Shown: positions 33,181 to 43,234, counted from the stretch's first letter. The stretch is 64,000 nucleotides of DNA from Parablautia sp. Marseille-Q6255 (GCF_951230155.1 NZ_CATNVD010000011.1:95380-159379), one strand, 5' to 3'. Made by a program: numbers and translations. Notes: generated from the sequence alone by a model not told the origin.

Positions 33181-34365
33181 ATGAAGAAGATTATTTATCT
33201 GGATAATGCGGCAACAACACGGACATCACCTGCTGTAGTGGAGGCGATGCTTCCGTACTTTTCAGAAAACTATGGAAATGCTTCCAGCATTTACAGCATC
33301 GGTGCAAAGAGTAAAGAAGCGATCACAGAAAGCAGAGAGACGATCGCGTCTGTGCTCGGAGCCAGACCGGAGGAAATCTATTTTACAGCAGGGGGTACGG
33401 AGGCGGATAACTGGGCGTTAAAGGCGACAGCAGACGCCTATCGGACAAAGGGAAATCATATCATCACCTCAAAAATCGAGCATCATGCGATCCTGCATAC
33501 CTGTGAATTTCTGGAGAAGCACGGCTTTGAGGTGACGTATATAGACGTAGACGAGAACGGCATCATCCGGCTGGATCAGCTGGAAAAAGCTATCCGTCCG
33601 GAGACAATACTGATCTCTGTGATGTTCGCAAATAATGAGATCGGTACGATCCAGCCGATCCGGGAGATCGGGCAGATCGCAAAAAAACACGGGATCCTGT
33701 TCCACACAGATGCGGTGCAGGCATTCGGCCAGCTGCCGATCCAGGTGGATGAGCTGAATATTGACATGTTAAGCTCCAGCGCGCACAAGATCTGCGGACC
33801 AAAGGGAATCGGATTTTTATATATCCGAAAGGGAGTTAAGATCCGTTCGTTTGTACATGGCGGAGCGCAGGAGAGGAGACGCCGCGCGGGTACAGAGAAT
33901 GTGCCGGGGATCGTCGGCTATGCGAAGGCAGCGCAGCAGGCGGCCGATACGATGGAGCAGCGGACACAGAGAGAACGGGAGCTTCGGGATTACCTGATCG
34001 ACCGCATGCTCTCTGAGATCCCATATACCAGACTGAACGGTCACAGGACCAGAAGGCTTCCCAATAATGCGAATTTTAGTTTCCAGTTTATAGAAGGAGA
34101 ATCCCTGCTTATTATGCTTGATATGGAAGGGATCTGCGGATCCAGCGGATCTGCCTGTACGTCAGGCTCGCTCGATCCGTCGCATGTGCTTCTGGCGATC
34201 GGGCTTCCGCATGAGATCGCACACGGATCCCTGCGCCTGACCCTGGGGGAGGAAACCACAAAGGAAGAGATCGACTTCGTAGTAGAAAAAACGAAGCAGA
34301 TCGTGGAGCGGCTGCGCAGCATGTCGCCGCTGTATGAGGATTTTACCAAAAAGTCGCAAAGATAG
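33181..34365 (+). CDS. cysteine desulfurase (NifS/IscS type)
   Basis: A 394-residue PLP enzyme of class V fold. IIYLDNAATTRTSP opens it, SSSAHKICGPKGIGF contains the PLP lysine, and CGSSGSACTSGSLDPSHVL holds the catalytic persulfide cysteine in a long loop, as in IscS/NifS group I enzymes. It takes sulfur from cysteine for Fe-S clusters through the scaffold encoded next and for tRNA thiolation through MnmA. RBS GAAGGAGAA; only 3 bases after the regulator gene. Confidence 0.95.
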   Translation: MKKIIYLDNAATTRTSPAVVEAMLPYFSENYGNASSIYSIGAKSKEAITESRETIASVLGARPEEIYFTAGGTEADNWALKATADAYRTKGNHIITSKIEHHAILHTCEFLEKHGFEVTYIDVDENGIIRLDQLEKAIRPETILISVMFANNEIGTIQPIREIGQIAKKHGILFHTDAVQAFGQLPIQVDELNIDMLSSSAHKICGPKGIGFLYIRKGVKIRSFVHGGAQERRRRAGTENVPGIVGYAKAAQQAADTMEQRTQRERELRDYLIDRMLSEIPYTRLNGHRTRRLPNNANFSFQFIEGESLLIMLDMEGICGSSGSACTSGSLDPSHVLLAIGLPHEIAHGSLRLTLGEETTKEEIDFVVEKTKQIVERLRSMSPLYEDFTKKSQR

Positions 34366-34500
34366 AAAAAGTCAGAAAGAGCGATCGGCGCACAGGAGTG
34401 TACGGCAAACGCTCACAGATAAAAAGAGAACGGTCTGCTGCGCCGGGCGGTGACACAGCCGGCGCCGGGCCACAGAACACAGAGTTGGAGGAATGGCAGT

Positions 34501-34944
34501 ATGTATTCAGAAAAAGTAATGGATCATTTTCAGAATCCGAGAAATGTAGGAGAGATCGAAAACGCGAGTGGCGTCGGTACCGTGGGAAATGCGAAATGCG
34601 GCGATATTATGCGGATTTATCTGGATGTGGATGACAATGGAGTCATCCGTGACGTCAAATTCAAGACGTTTGGCTGCGGAGCTGCGGTCGCTACGAGCAG
34701 TATGGCTACCGAGCTGGTAAAAGGAAAGACGATTCAGGAGGCTTTGCAGGTGACAAACAAGGCGGTCATGGAAGCGCTTGACGGACTTCCGCCGGTGAAG
34801 GTACACTGCTCCCTGCTCGCAGAGGAAGCGATCCATGCGGCATTGTGGGATTATGCTCAGAAAAACGGGATCACAATAGAGGGTCTGGAAAAGCCAAAGT
34901 CAGATATCCACGAGGGTGAGGAAGAAGAGGAAGAGGATTACTAA
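34501..34944 (+). CDS. NifU/IscU-like Fe-S cluster assembly scaffold
   Basis: A protein of 147 residues from ATG 34501 with TTGGAGGAA upstream. Cluster ligands C33 (GNAKCGDIM), C59 (FKTFGCGAA) and C103 (VHCSLLAEEA) are all present, in the stand-alone NifU N-terminal domain arrangement. The C-terminus ends in a run of acidic residues. A 135-base stretch without a recognisable feature separates it from the desulfurase gene. mnmA follows after 5 bases. Confidence 0.93.
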   Translation: MYSEKVMDHFQNPRNVGEIENASGVGTVGNAKCGDIMRIYLDVDDNGVIRDVKFKTFGCGAAVATSSMATELVKGKTIQEALQVTNKAVMEALDGLPPVKVHCSLLAEEAIHAALWDYAQKNGITIEGLEKPKSDIHEGEEEEEEDY

Positions 34945-34949
34945 GTCTT

Positions 34950-36035
34950 ATGGAAAAGAAAAAAGTAGTGATCGGAATGTCCGGCGGCGTAGATTCCTCT
35001 GTCGCAGCGTATCTGCTGAAACAGGCAGGGTATGATGTGATCGGAGTCACGATGCAGATCTGGCAGAAGGAGGAGCCTGATACAGTAAGCGAAAATGGCG
35101 GCTGCTGCGGGCTTTCTGCCGTGGATGATGCGCGCCGTGTGGCACAGATGCTTGAGATCCCGTATTACGTCATGAACTTTCGCAGGGAATTTGATGAAAA
35201 AGTGATCCAGTATTTTATGCGGGAATATCTGTCCGGCAGGACGCCGAATCCCTGTATTGCCTGCAATCGCTATGTAAAGTGGGAATCTCTGCTTGAACGC
35301 AGTATGCAGATCGGAGCAGATTATATTGCGACAGGACATTATGCAAGAGTTGCAAAGCTGCCAAACGGAAGATATGCGATACAGCGCTCTGTCACTGCGG
35401 CAAAAGATCAGACGTATGCATTGTACAATCTGACTCAGGAGCAGCTGTCCCGCACGCTTATGCCGGTCGGAGATTATGAAAAGAGCCGGATCCGGGAAAT
35501 CGCGGATGAGATCGGTCTGACGGTAGCGCAAAAGCCGGACAGTATGGAGATCTGCTTTGTGCCGGATCAGGATTACGCACGGTTTATCCGGGAAAACAGC
35601 GGATGTGAGATACCGGAGGGCAATTTTGTGACAACAGACGGTACAGTGATCGGACGCCACCGGGGGATCACGCATTATACAGTCGGACAGCGCAAGGGAC
35701 TGAATCTGTCTATGGGCAGACCTGTGTTTGTGGTAGAGATACGTCCGGAAACGAATGAGGTGGTCATAGGAGACAGCGCAGATGTGTTTACGGACAGACT
35801 GATCTGTTCCGATCTGAACTTTATGAGTGTGCCGGATATAGATCAGGAGCTTTCAGTAGTGGCGAAGATCCGCTATAATCATTCTGGTACAAGAGCACAT
35901 GTGCGAAGGCTGGATAAGGATCTGGCCGAGGTGATCTTTGAGGAACCGGTGCGTGCGGTGACTCCGGGACAGGCAGTAGTGTTCTATGACGGAGACTATG
36001 TGGCAGGCGGAGGCACAATCTTAAGAAATTCATAA
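34950..36035 (+). CDS. mnmA: tRNA-specific 2-thiouridylase
   Basis: A 361-residue enzyme. The PP-loop GMSGGVDSSVAAYLL is at residues 9-23. The catalytic cysteine region PNPCIACNRYVKW and the second cysteine in ENSGCEIPEG are present, with the tRNA-binding GRHRGITHYTVGQRKGL block. It thiolates the wobble uridine of Lys, Glu and Gln tRNAs with sulfur from a cysteine desulfurase, which fits its place in this operon. Confidence 0.95.
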   Translation: MEKKKVVIGMSGGVDSSVAAYLLKQAGYDVIGVTMQIWQKEEPDTVSENGGCCGLSAVDDARRVAQMLEIPYYVMNFRREFDEKVIQYFMREYLSGRTPNPCIACNRYVKWESLLERSMQIGADYIATGHYARVAKLPNGRYAIQRSVTAAKDQTYALYNLTQEQLSRTLMPVGDYEKSRIREIADEIGLTVAQKPDSMEICFVPDQDYARFIRENSGCEIPEGNFVTTDGTVIGRHRGITHYTVGQRKGLNLSMGRPVFVVEIRPETNEVVIGDSADVFTDRLICSDLNFMSVPDIDQELSVVAKIRYNHSGTRAHVRRLDKDLAEVIFEEPVRAVTPGQAVVFYDGDYVAGGGTILRNS

Positions 36036-36044
36036 GAGAAAATA

Positions 36045-36074
36045 TTGCAAAAACAATTTCTGTTCTTTTATAAT
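36045..36074 (+). promoter_or_regulatory. promoter upstream of the repeat-containing carboxypeptidase gene
   Basis: TTGCAA 36045-36050 and TATAAT 36069-36074 are 18 bases apart. The site starts 9 bases after the mnmA stop and about 90 bases before the next start codon. Confidence 0.6.
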
Positions 36075-36162
36075 AAATGGGAAAGACACCCATACTAAGA
36101 CGGAGATTGTTTTTTGTTATGCTTGCAGTAATGAAGAGGGAGAGACAGCGGAGAAGGCAGAT

Positions 36163-37587
36163 ATGAGAAAAACACAGAAAAATGACAGCGGAAGCTATAC
36201 AGATCAATCGAGACAATACACCGACAGGCGCGATCAGACAGATCTGCCCGGACGAAATGCAGGGCGAAGCGGCTATGCAGGATATACAGAAAGAGGCGGC
36301 TATGCAGACACATCAAGGCGAACCGGAAGAGGCAGCTACACAGATACAGTGAGGCGGGCAGACAGAGGCAGCTATGCAGATACATCGAGGCGAAGCGGGA
36401 GAGGCAGCTACACAGATACAGTGAGGCGGGCAGACAGAGGCAGCCATGCAGATACATCCGGGCAAAGCGGAAGAGGAAGCTACACGGGTGCACCCAGGCA
36501 AGCAGAAAGAAGCAGTTATGCAGGTGCATCAGGGCGAACCGGAAGAGGCAGCTGCACAGATACAGTGAGGCGGGCAGACAGAGGCAGCTGCACAGAAAAC
36601 AAAAGAGCAGGCAGGAGGACTGCTGCCCGGGATGGAAGCGGCAGGATGGGAGGCAGGAAAAACAGAAACGGCAAACGGCTGTATATCTGTCTGGTAGCGC
36701 TGCTTGCACTGCTGCTGATCTGCGGGAGCGGGATATTTATACTGTACCGGGGACAGGATGATAAAAAGGTGCAGGAGATCACCGTAAGTCTTGAATCGCT
36801 TGCCAGTCCGTATGCAGTGCTGATAGATGCAGATACCGGAACAGTGCTGGGAAGTAAAAATCCACAGCAGAAAATATTCCCGGCGTCCATGGCAAAGATT
36901 ATGACTGTGCTGACGGCGATTGAGCAGATCAGGGATCTGGACCAGACTGTGACGATGTCGTATGATTACTATGATATGCTTTATGAAAGAGACGCTTCAC
37001 GTGCCGGATTTGAGCCGGGGGAGGAGGCGGTGATCCGGGATCTGCTCTACGGCGCCCTGCTTCCGTCGGGAGCGGAGTGCTGTATGCAGCTTGCTTTGCA
37101 GGCGGCAGGGTCAGAGAGCGCCTTTGCAGATCTGATGAACGAGAATGCTTTGAAAATGGGGCTTACACAGACTCAGTTTAAGAACTGTACAGGGCTGCAT
37201 GACGAGGAGCAGTATTCAACGGTATCTGAGATCGCCACGATATTACAGAATGCGCTGGACAACAAAACCTTTTATCAGGTGTTTACTACAAAGAGCTATA
37301 CGGTACAGCCGACTCAGGTCCATCCGGAGGGCTTTACCTTTCAAAGCACGATGTTTAAAGGGCTGGAATCACCGGATGTCGTCGGAGGCGAGATCCTGGG
37401 AGGAAAGACGGGATATACGGATGACGCCGGACACTGCCTCGCCAGTATGGCGAGGATCGACGGCAGGGAATACATTCTTGTGACAGCGGGATGGGCGCAG
37501 GATCCGACCGCAGACCAGTACCATATCAGGGACGCGCTTCTGGCTTACAATACGCTTGGGAGCGCACTCAGTGCAAAAGAGCAGTGA
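36163..37587 (+). CDS. S11-family D-alanyl-D-alanine carboxypeptidase with basic repeat N-terminus
   Basis: A 474-residue protein with unusual layout. Residues about 35-143 are about nine copies of a 12-residue Arg/Gly/Ser/Tyr/Thr-rich unit of the form RGSYTDTVRRAD. A single membrane segment lies at about 172-194 after a basic stretch, so the repeats should face the cytoplasm. The peptidase domain follows, with SxxK at S242-K245 (PASMAKIMTV), SGA at 302-304 in place of SGN, and KTG at 415-417. It trims peptidoglycan pentapeptides outside the membrane. Most relatives have a cleavable signal peptide instead of this N-terminus. Confidence 0.85.
   Translation: MRKTQKNDSGSYTDQSRQYTDRRDQTDLPGRNAGRSGYAGYTERGGYADTSRRTGRGSYTDTVRRADRGSYADTSRRSGRGSYTDTVRRADRGSHADTSGQSGRGSYTGAPRQAERSSYAGASGRTGRGSCTDTVRRADRGSCTENKRAGRRTAARDGSGRMGGRKNRNGKRLYICLVALLALLLICGSGIFILYRGQDDKKVQEITVSLESLASPYAVLIDADTGTVLGSKNPQQKIFPASMAKIMTVLTAIEQIRDLDQTVTMSYDYYDMLYERDASRAGFEPGEEAVIRDLLYGALLPSGAECCMQLALQAAGSESAFADLMNENALKMGLTQTQFKNCTGLHDEEQYSTVSEIATILQNALDNKTFYQVFTTKSYTVQPTQVHPEGFTFQSTMFKGLESPDVVGGEILGGKTGYTDDAGHCLASMARIDGREYILVTAGWAQDPTADQYHIRDALLAYNTLGSALSAKEQ
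36265..36591 (+). repeat. 36-base coding tandem repeat
   Basis: About nine consecutive 36-base units encode 12-residue repeats. Two unit types alternate (GSYTDTVRRADR and GSYADTSRRSGR), giving a 72-base higher-order period. Several copies are almost identical in DNA, pointing to recent expansion by recombination or slippage. Confidence 0.85.
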
Positions 37588-37609
37588 AGCGCATCAGAAC
37601 AATAACTGA

Positions 37610-38422
37610 TCACAAAAGAATCTGTTCCGGCCGTCTCTGCCGGAATACGGTATAATGGCGGAAACCAAGGAAGGTCAGGATGTCCTGCACCTTTGCAAAG
37701 TCAAAGCAGAGATGCTGCGGGGTGTGGGCATCCGATCCGAGTGTGATAAGCTCCCCGCCAAGATCCCGATAGCGGCGCAGGATCCCGATACACGGATTTG
37801 GCTCACCCAGTCCGTATTTCAGGCCTCCGGTATTGACTTCCAGACATTTGCCGTTGTCGATCAGGTGATGCAGGATCGGGTCGATCACATCAGCAAATTT
37901 TTCATAAGAATAAAAAAGATTCTGATTCGGGCCATAGCGGACCACGTAATCAAGATGGCCGAGGGTATCGTATGAGTCCGGCGGGAGCTGCTTTAAAGCT
38001 GTGTACTGTTCGCGGAAAAAATCTGCATAACAGTCATCCTCCCGCTTTTCTTTAAAACAGAGACGGTTGTAGGGGTCCTGTCCGTAGAGCAGATGGCGTG
38101 AGGCGATGATAAAGTCAAAGGGATACTGCTTTGCAAGCTGCAGCAGGACAGGCGCGAGATGCGGCTGGATACCAAACTCCATGCCGATACCGATCCAGAG
38201 CTTTTTTTCGTATTCCTTCCGGAGCGCTGAAAGCGCCGGGAAATAAGAGTCAGGATCAAGCGTAAAGGACAGCGTATCAGAAGGAAAATCAGGGTCATGA
38301 TGCTCTGTAAAGCAGATCCCGCAAAGGCCGAGGCAGATGGCGCGCTCGACCATCTGACGGGCGGGGACGTCACTGTCAGCAGAAAAATCAGAATGAAGAT
38401 GAAAGTCATATCGGATACTCAT
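37610..38422 (-). CDS. PHP-family histidinol-phosphatase-like phosphoesterase
   Basis: A protein of 270 residues from the ATG at 38422, which follows GGGGAGGTAAAG; the longer frame upstream is AT-rich and has no family match. Metal ligands are recognisable: YDFHLHSDFSADSD at the start, ICFTEHHDPD, the later IIASRHLL, LGHLDYV and TLGSDAHTP. This is the HisK-type (PHP) layout that hydrolyses histidinol phosphate or related phosphomonoesters. No his genes are near, so the substrate is open. Confidence 0.82.
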   Translation of the reverse strand: MSIRYDFHLHSDFSADSDVPARQMVERAICLGLCGICFTEHHDPDFPSDTLSFTLDPDSYFPALSALRKEYEKKLWIGIGMEFGIQPHLAPVLLQLAKQYPFDFIIASRHLLYGQDPYNRLCFKEKREDDCYADFFREQYTALKQLPPDSYDTLGHLDYVVRYGPNQNLFYSYEKFADVIDPILHHLIDNGKCLEVNTGGLKYGLGEPNPCIGILRRYRDLGGELITLGSDAHTPQHLCFDFAKVQDILTFLGFRHYTVFRQRRPEQILL

Positions 38423-38547
38423 TTCTTTACCTCCCCGGGCAGATACAGCGATGCTGCAGCGTCGGATCTGCCGTCTTTTAATAAGAACATCATAGTAGAT
38501 ACAAAATAAAAAGTCTATAAAATTTTGGAAGAAAATCATATTACTAC

Positions 38548-38576
38548 TTGAATTTTCGGGACAAATTAGTTAGAAT
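38548..38576 (+). promoter_or_regulatory. gapA promoter
   Basis: TTGAAT 38548-38553 and TAGAAT 38571-38576 are separated by 17 bases, about 85 bases upstream of the gapA start codon. The AT-rich region from 38423 contains no other recognisable element. Confidence 0.7.
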
Positions 38577-38660
38577 AATAGACAGGTTGGGGATTTTTAA
38601 ACAAAGGAAGATACCCCGACATTTACCTAATCAAAATTACATTTAGGAGGAATTGTAATT

Positions 38661-39674
38661 ATGGCAGTAAAAGTTGCGATTAATGGATTTGGACGTATCG
38701 GTCGTCTGGCATTCAGACAGATGTTTGGTGCAGAGGGATATGAAGTTGTTGCTATCAACGACCTGACAAGCCCGAAGATGCTGGCTCACTTACTGAAATA
38801 TGATTCATCACAGGGTAAATATGCTCTGGCTGACAAGGTTTCCTGCACAGAGGATTCCATCATTGTTGACGGAAAAGAGATCAAGATCTACGCTAAGGCT
38901 AACGCTGCAGAGCTTCCGTGGGGAGAGATCGGTGTTGACGTAGTTCTGGAGTGTACAGGATTCTACACATCCAAAGAGAAGGCTTCTGCTCATATCACAG
39001 CAGGCGCTAAGAAGGTTGTTATCTCTGCTCCGGCTGGAAATGACCTTCCGACAATCGTTTACAACGTAAACCATGAGACACTGACAAAAGAGGATACTGT
39101 TATTTCTGCAGCTTCCTGTACAACAAACTGCCTGGCTCCGATGGCAAAGGCTCTCAACGACTATATGCCGGTTGAGTCTGGTATCATGTGCACAATCCAT
39201 GCATACACAGGCGATCAGATGATCCTTGACGGACCGCAGAGAAAAGGCGATCTGAGAAGATCACGTGCAGGTGCTGTAAATATCGTTCCGAACTCCACAG
39301 GTGCTGCTAAGGCTATCGGTCTGGTTATTCCGGAGCTGAACGGCAAGCTGATCGGCGCTGCTCAGCGTGTACCGACCCCGACAGGTTCTACAACACTCCT
39401 GAACGCAGTAGTTAAGGGTGAGGCTACAGTTGATGGCATCAACGCAGCTATGAAGGCAGCAGCTACAGAGTCCTTCGGATACAACGAGGACGAGATCGTT
39501 TCTTCTGATATCGTAGGTATGAGATTCGGTTCTCTGTTCGATGCTACACAGACAATGGTAGTAAACCTTGGAAACGGAACATCTCAGGTACAGGTTGTTT
39601 CCTGGTATGACAACGAGAACTCCTACGTAAGCCAGATGGTTCGTACAATCAAATACTTCGCTGAGCTTGCTTAA
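38661..39674 (+). CDS. gapA: glyceraldehyde-3-phosphate dehydrogenase
   Basis: A 337-residue protein of full length. [13 protein letters not shown] is the NAD-binding loop, [17 protein letters not shown] contains the catalytic cysteine, and [16 protein letters not shown] the C-terminal conserved block. It catalyses the first energy-yielding step of lower glycolysis. Codon use is strongly biased to a small set, unlike most neighbours, which is usual for highly expressed genes. RBS AGGAGGAA. pgk and tpiA follow after an inserted minus-strand gene. Confidence 0.97.
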   Translation: MAVKVAINGFGRIGRLAFRQMFGAEGYEVVAINDLTSPKMLAHLLKYDSSQGKYALADKVSCTEDSIIVDGKEIKIYAKANAAELPWGEIGVDVVLECTGFYTSKEKASAHITAGAKKVVISAPAGNDLPTIVYNVNHETLTKEDTVISAASCTTNCLAPMAKALNDYMPVESGIMCTIHAYTGDQMILDGPQRKGDLRRSRAGAVNIVPNSTGAAKAIGLVIPELNGKLIGAAQRVPTPTGSTTLLNAVVKGEATVDGINAAMKAAATESFGYNEDEIVSSDIVGMRFGSLFDATQTMVVNLGNGTSQVQVVSWYDNENSYVSQMVRTIKYFAELA

Positions 39675-39718
39675 TTATAAAGCCTGAGAACAGCGTCGGA
39701 TTGATGACGTAAAAAAAG

Positions 39719-39766
39719 AGCCGCTGCTCTGTAAATGAGTGATCATTTATGGAGCAGCGGCTTTGT
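39719..39766. terminator. bidirectional terminator between gapA and the pyridoxamine kinase gene
   Basis: AGCCGCTGCTC 39719-39729 pairs with GAGCAGCGGCT 39752-39762, and the inner bases TAAATGA/TCATTTA extend the stem. On the minus strand a T-rich run follows the stem (A-run at 39711-39717 on plus), giving a strong terminator for the kinase gene; on plus the tail is TTGTGTT. Confidence 0.8.
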
Positions 39767-39801
39767 GTTGCTTGCCGGAGTTTTTGAAATGTGGCCTGCG
39801 T

Positions 39802-40632
39802 TTAGAGCTTTGGCATGACAAGCGGAAGTGCTTCTTCAAAATTCACACCGTATGTACGGCGGGCAGGATCTGCTATGGTAAGCTTCAGACATTCGCAGAT
39901 AAAATCAGCGGAGAGCTTCATAGCTTCCTGCAGTCCCTCTCCTCTTATCAGAGCGCCGGTAAAGCAGCTTGCAAAGCAATCTCCGGTACCGTGATAGCTG
40001 ACAGGCAGTTTTTCATTAAAATAGGTATAAAAAGTATCCTTTTCGGAATCATATGCCATAACGCCCAGCTCGGAGGGATGGAAAGACACACCAGTCAGGA
40101 CAGCCGTCTTTGCGCCGAGGTCGCAGAGGCGTTTCAGAATATCCCGGATGTACGTTTCATCGTATCCTTCGCTGCGGTAGTCCATGCCGAGCATGAAGGA
40201 AGCTTCTGTCATATTGGGGAGGATAATATCAGCGTGCGCGCATACCTGAGCCATCCTCTTTACAAAGGCGAGGTCAAAGCCGGGATACAGCTTGCCGGCA
40301 TCTCCCATGACCGGGTCTGCGATGCACACAGAGCCGCGTTTGCCGTATGTCTCAAACATGGAAAGAACTATGTCGATCTGACGGACAGAGCCAAGATAGC
40401 CAGTGTAGACCGCATCAAAATCAAAATTTTCTTTTTCCCAGTGAGCCAGGATCCCATTTAAGTCATCCGTGAGATCGCGGAAAGTAAAATTCTGAAATTG
40501 CGTATGGGTAGATAATACGGCAGTCGGAAGCACTGCAGTTTCCAGTCCCATAGCCGACAGGATCGGAAGGGCAACCGTCAGGGAGCAGCGTCCGATGCAG
40601 GATAAATCCTGTACAGTTAATACTCGTTTCAT
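39802..40632 (-). CDS. pyridoxamine/pyridoxal kinase
   Basis: A 276-residue ribokinase-fold protein. LTVQDLSCIGRCSLTVALPILSAMG at the start, ADPVMGD and LPNMTEASFMLG in the middle, and the anion-hole motif HGTGDCFAS with the catalytic aspartate near the C-terminus place it in the PdxK/PdxY group. It phosphorylates B6 vitamers to form PLP or PMP in a salvage route. It stands alone on the minus strand between gapA and pgk. Confidence 0.88.
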   Translation of the reverse strand: MKRVLTVQDLSCIGRCSLTVALPILSAMGLETAVLPTAVLSTHTQFQNFTFRDLTDDLNGILAHWEKENFDFDAVYTGYLGSVRQIDIVLSMFETYGKRGSVCIADPVMGDAGKLYPGFDLAFVKRMAQVCAHADIILPNMTEASFMLGMDYRSEGYDETYIRDILKRLCDLGAKTAVLTGVSFHPSELGVMAYDSEKDTFYTYFNEKLPVSYHGTGDCFASCFTGALIRGEGLQEAMKLSADFICECLKLTIADPARRTYGVNFEEALPLVMPKL

Positions 40633-40836
40633 AGATGAATCTCCTTTTCTGTTTGATTTAGCTAGAGTATACGCACAAAATGGCTATATTAAAAGTGCCA
40701 TTTCTGAACAAAAATATAAGGCCAGTTTTTATTTTTTCTTTTTCGGCCGGGATTTCCAGCGCTGCTTCTGGCAGCCTGAACTGTTACGAAAATGTTAAGA
40801 TTATTAGTTGCGGGATGGAATTATCAGTGTGTGACT

Positions 40837-40865
40837 TGCAGAAGTCGAAAATACGTGGTATTATG
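40837..40865 (+). promoter_or_regulatory. pgk promoter
   Basis: TTGCAG 40837-40842 and TATTAT 40860-40865 with a 17-base spacer, about 65 bases ahead of the pgk start codon. Hence pgk and tpiA can be transcribed independently of gapA. Confidence 0.7.
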
Positions 40866-40930
40866 CTAATAATGATATGAGCCAATACTTTTTTGGCTAT
40901 TTTAAAATTATCAAACAGGAGGAATTTTCC

Positions 40931-42154
40931 ATGCTGAATAAAAAGACAGTTGATGATATCAACGCAAAAGGCAAACGCGTCCTGGTAAGATGTGACTTTA
41001 ATGTACCTCTTAAAGATGGTGTGATCACAGACGAAACACGTATTGTGGCAGCACTTCCGACGATCAAAAAGCTGATCGCTGACGGAGGCAAGGTGATCCT
41101 GTGCTCCCATCTGGGCAAGGTAAAGAACGGCCCGAACGAGGGTGAATCTCTGGCACCGGTAGCAAAGCGTCTTTCTGAGAAGCTTGGCAAAGAGGTTGTA
41201 TTCGTATCTGACTACCATGTGACAGGCGAGGCGGCTACGAAGGCAGTAGAGGCGATGAATGAGGGAGATGTAGTACTTCTTCAGAATACACGTTTCCGCG
41301 GCGCTGAGGAGACAAAGAACGGCGAGGAGTTCAGCAAAGAGCTGGCTGATCTGGCTGACATCTATGTATGTGACGCATTCGGTTCCTCACACAGAGCGCA
41401 TGCTTCTGTAGCAGGCGTGACAAAATTCATCCGTGAAAAGGGCGGAGAAAATGCAGTCGGATATCTGATGCAGAAAGAGATCGACTTCCTTGGAAATGCA
41501 GTAAACAATCCGGTAAGACCGTTCGTAGCGATCCTCGGAGGAGCAAAGGTAGCGGACAAGTTAAATGTTATCTCCAACCTGCTTGAGAAGTGCGATACAC
41601 TGATCATCGGCGGAGGTATGGCATATACATTCCTCAAGGCAAAGGGCTGCGAGGTAGGTACTTCTCTGGTAGACGAGACAAAGCTTGACTACTGCAAAGA
41701 GATGATGGAAAAGGCAGAGAAGCTTGGCAAAAAGCTTCTGCTTCCGGTTGATACAACGATCGCAAAAGACTTCCCGTCACCGATCGATGCCGAGATCGAG
41801 GTATCTGTCGTAAAATCTGACGCGATCCCGGCAGATATGATGGGTCTGGATATCGGAACACAGACAGCAGCTCTGTACGCAGATGCAGTGAAGTCTGCAA
41901 AGACAGTTGTATGGAACGGACCGATGGGCGTATTTGAGAACCCGATCCTTGCAAAAGGAACGATCGCAGTGGCAGAATCTCTCGCAGAGACAGACGCGAC
42001 AACGATCATTGGCGGCGGTGATTCTGCAGCAGCAGTAAACCAGCTCGGCTTTGGCGACAAAATGTCCCATATTTCTACAGGCGGCGGTGCTTCTCTTGAG
42101 TTTCTGGAGGGCAAAGAGCTTCCGGGCGTAGTCGCAGCAGACGACAGAAAGTAA
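40931..42154 (+). CDS. pgk: phosphoglycerate kinase
   Basis: A protein of 407 residues from ATG 40931, preceded by AGGAGGAATTT; a frame-open ATG at 40877 precedes the site and is not used. [14 protein letters not shown], the substrate arginines in [11 protein letters not shown] and [12 protein letters not shown], and the C-terminal nucleotide site [13 protein letters not shown] are intact. It makes ATP from 1,3-bisphosphoglycerate. Its gene is followed by tpiA after 86 bases holding only a weak hairpin. Codon bias is strong. Confidence 0.97.
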   Translation: MLNKKTVDDINAKGKRVLVRCDFNVPLKDGVITDETRIVAALPTIKKLIADGGKVILCSHLGKVKNGPNEGESLAPVAKRLSEKLGKEVVFVSDYHVTGEAATKAVEAMNEGDVVLLQNTRFRGAEETKNGEEFSKELADLADIYVCDAFGSSHRAHASVAGVTKFIREKGGENAVGYLMQKEIDFLGNAVNNPVRPFVAILGGAKVADKLNVISNLLEKCDTLIIGGGMAYTFLKAKGCEVGTSLVDETKLDYCKEMMEKAEKLGKKLLLPVDTTIAKDFPSPIDAEIEVSVVKSDAIPADMMGLDIGTQTAALYADAVKSAKTVVWNGPMGVFENPILAKGTIAVAESLAETDATTIIGGGDSAAAVNQLGFGDKMSHISTGGGASLEFLEGKELPGVVAADDRK

Positions 42155-42240
42155 TTTAATGAATGCAGCGGTTGACAAGCCGCGTCCGTTTTTGAAAACT
42201 GGCGAGTTAAAAATACTTCATGATTAAGGAGACGAATACA

Positions 42241-42990
42241 ATGGCAAGAAGAAAGATCGTAGCAGGAAACTGGAAAATGAACATGACTCCGAGCGAGGCT
42301 GTAAAGCTTGTTGAGACTCTGAAGCCGCTCGTAGCAAATGATGATGTAGACGTAGTGTTCTGCGTACCGGCAATTGACATTATTCCGGTGATCGAAGTTG
42401 CAAAGGGTTCCAACATTCAGGTTGGCGCTGAGAATATGTACTTTGAGGAGAAGGGCGCATATACAGGCGAGATCTCTCCGGCAATGCTGACAGATGTAGG
42501 GGTAAAATACGTTGTTCTCGGACATTCTGAGAGAAGAGAGTACTTTGCAGAGACATCTGAGACAGTAAACAAGAAGATGCTCAAAGCATTCGAGCACGGC
42601 ATCACACCGATCATGTGCTGCGGTGAGTCCCTGGAGCAGAGAGAGCAGGGGATTACGATGGACTGGATCCGTCAGCAGGTTAAGGTTGGATTCCTGAACG
42701 TAACAGCAGAGCAGGCTAAGACAGCAGTTATCGCTTACGAGCCGATTTGGGCGATCGGAACAGGAAAGACAGCTACGACAGAGCAGGCACAGGAGGTTTG
42801 TGCAGGTATCCGTCAGTGCATCGCTGAGATCTACGATGATGCTACAGCAGCAGCTATCCGTATCCAGTACGGCGGCTCTGTAAACGCAAAGACAGCTCCG
42901 GAGCTGTTTGCTCAGGCAGACATCGACGGCGGTCTGGTAGGCGGCGCCTCTCTTAAAGAAGAGTTCGGGCAGATCGTCAATTACAAATAA
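42241..42990 (+). CDS. tpiA: triosephosphate isomerase
   Basis: A protein of 249 residues from ATG 42241 after [22 protein letters not shown] holds the catalytic lysine, GHSERREYF the histidine, and [15 protein letters not shown] the general-base glutamate followed by the mobile loop. It interconverts dihydroxyacetone phosphate and glyceraldehyde 3-phosphate. It is the last gene of the pgk-tpiA unit and is followed by a strong terminator. Confidence 0.97.
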   Translation: MARRKIVAGNWKMNMTPSEAVKLVETLKPLVANDDVDVVFCVPAIDIIPVIEVAKGSNIQVGAENMYFEEKGAYTGEISPAMLTDVGVKYVVLGHSERREYFAETSETVNKKMLKAFEHGITPIMCCGESLEQREQGITMDWIRQQVKVGFLNVTAEQAKTAVIAYEPIWAIGTGKTATTEQAQEVCAGIRQCIAEIYDDATAAAIRIQYGGSVNAKTAPELFAQADIDGGLVGGASLKEEFGQIVNYK

Positions 42991-43025
42991 ACAGATTTTT
43001 CTGTAAAACATCATTACGGAAGATA

Positions 43026-43090
43026 AAGAAGCGGTTGCTGCAGGAGGCTTATCCCGGTAGGGGGCGTCCTGCAGCGATCGCTTCTTTTTT
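43026..43090 (+). terminator. terminator of pgk-tpiA
   Basis: AAGAAGCG and TTGCTGCAGGA (43027-43045) pair with TCCTGCAGCGA and CGCTTCTT (about 43068-43086), followed by TTTTTTC. A long, nearly continuous stem about 40 bases after the tpiA stop. Confidence 0.85.
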
Positions 43091-43234
43091 CAATACGAAT
43101 TTCTGATAAAATCTGGCGCTCTACATTGCTACATAGGGGGGAGTATGGTACAATAGGCAAAGCATGGCAGATGGAAGGCAAGCGCCCGGAAGCAGACAGC
43201 TGCACAGGGCGGACAAGAGAGGGAGAAGGGCAAA

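Noticed and set aside
34941..35675. 244-codon minus-strand frame opposite mnmA
   Set aside because: It is the shadow of a clear thiouridylase gene; no binding site and no family resemblance.
36265..36591. repeat array considered as CRISPR
   Set aside because: The 36-base units are contiguous without unique spacers and lie in frame in a coding gene.
42163..42196. weak hairpin between pgk and tpiA
   Set aside because: Only 4-6 base pairs with a bulge; not enough to claim a terminator in a co-transcribed pair.
41689..43014. 441-codon open frame on the minus strand across pgk and tpiA
   Set aside because: It is antisense to two highly expressed glycolytic genes with strict codon bias, which creates long open shadows. 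Its translation is Cys- and Leu-rich without any family motif.
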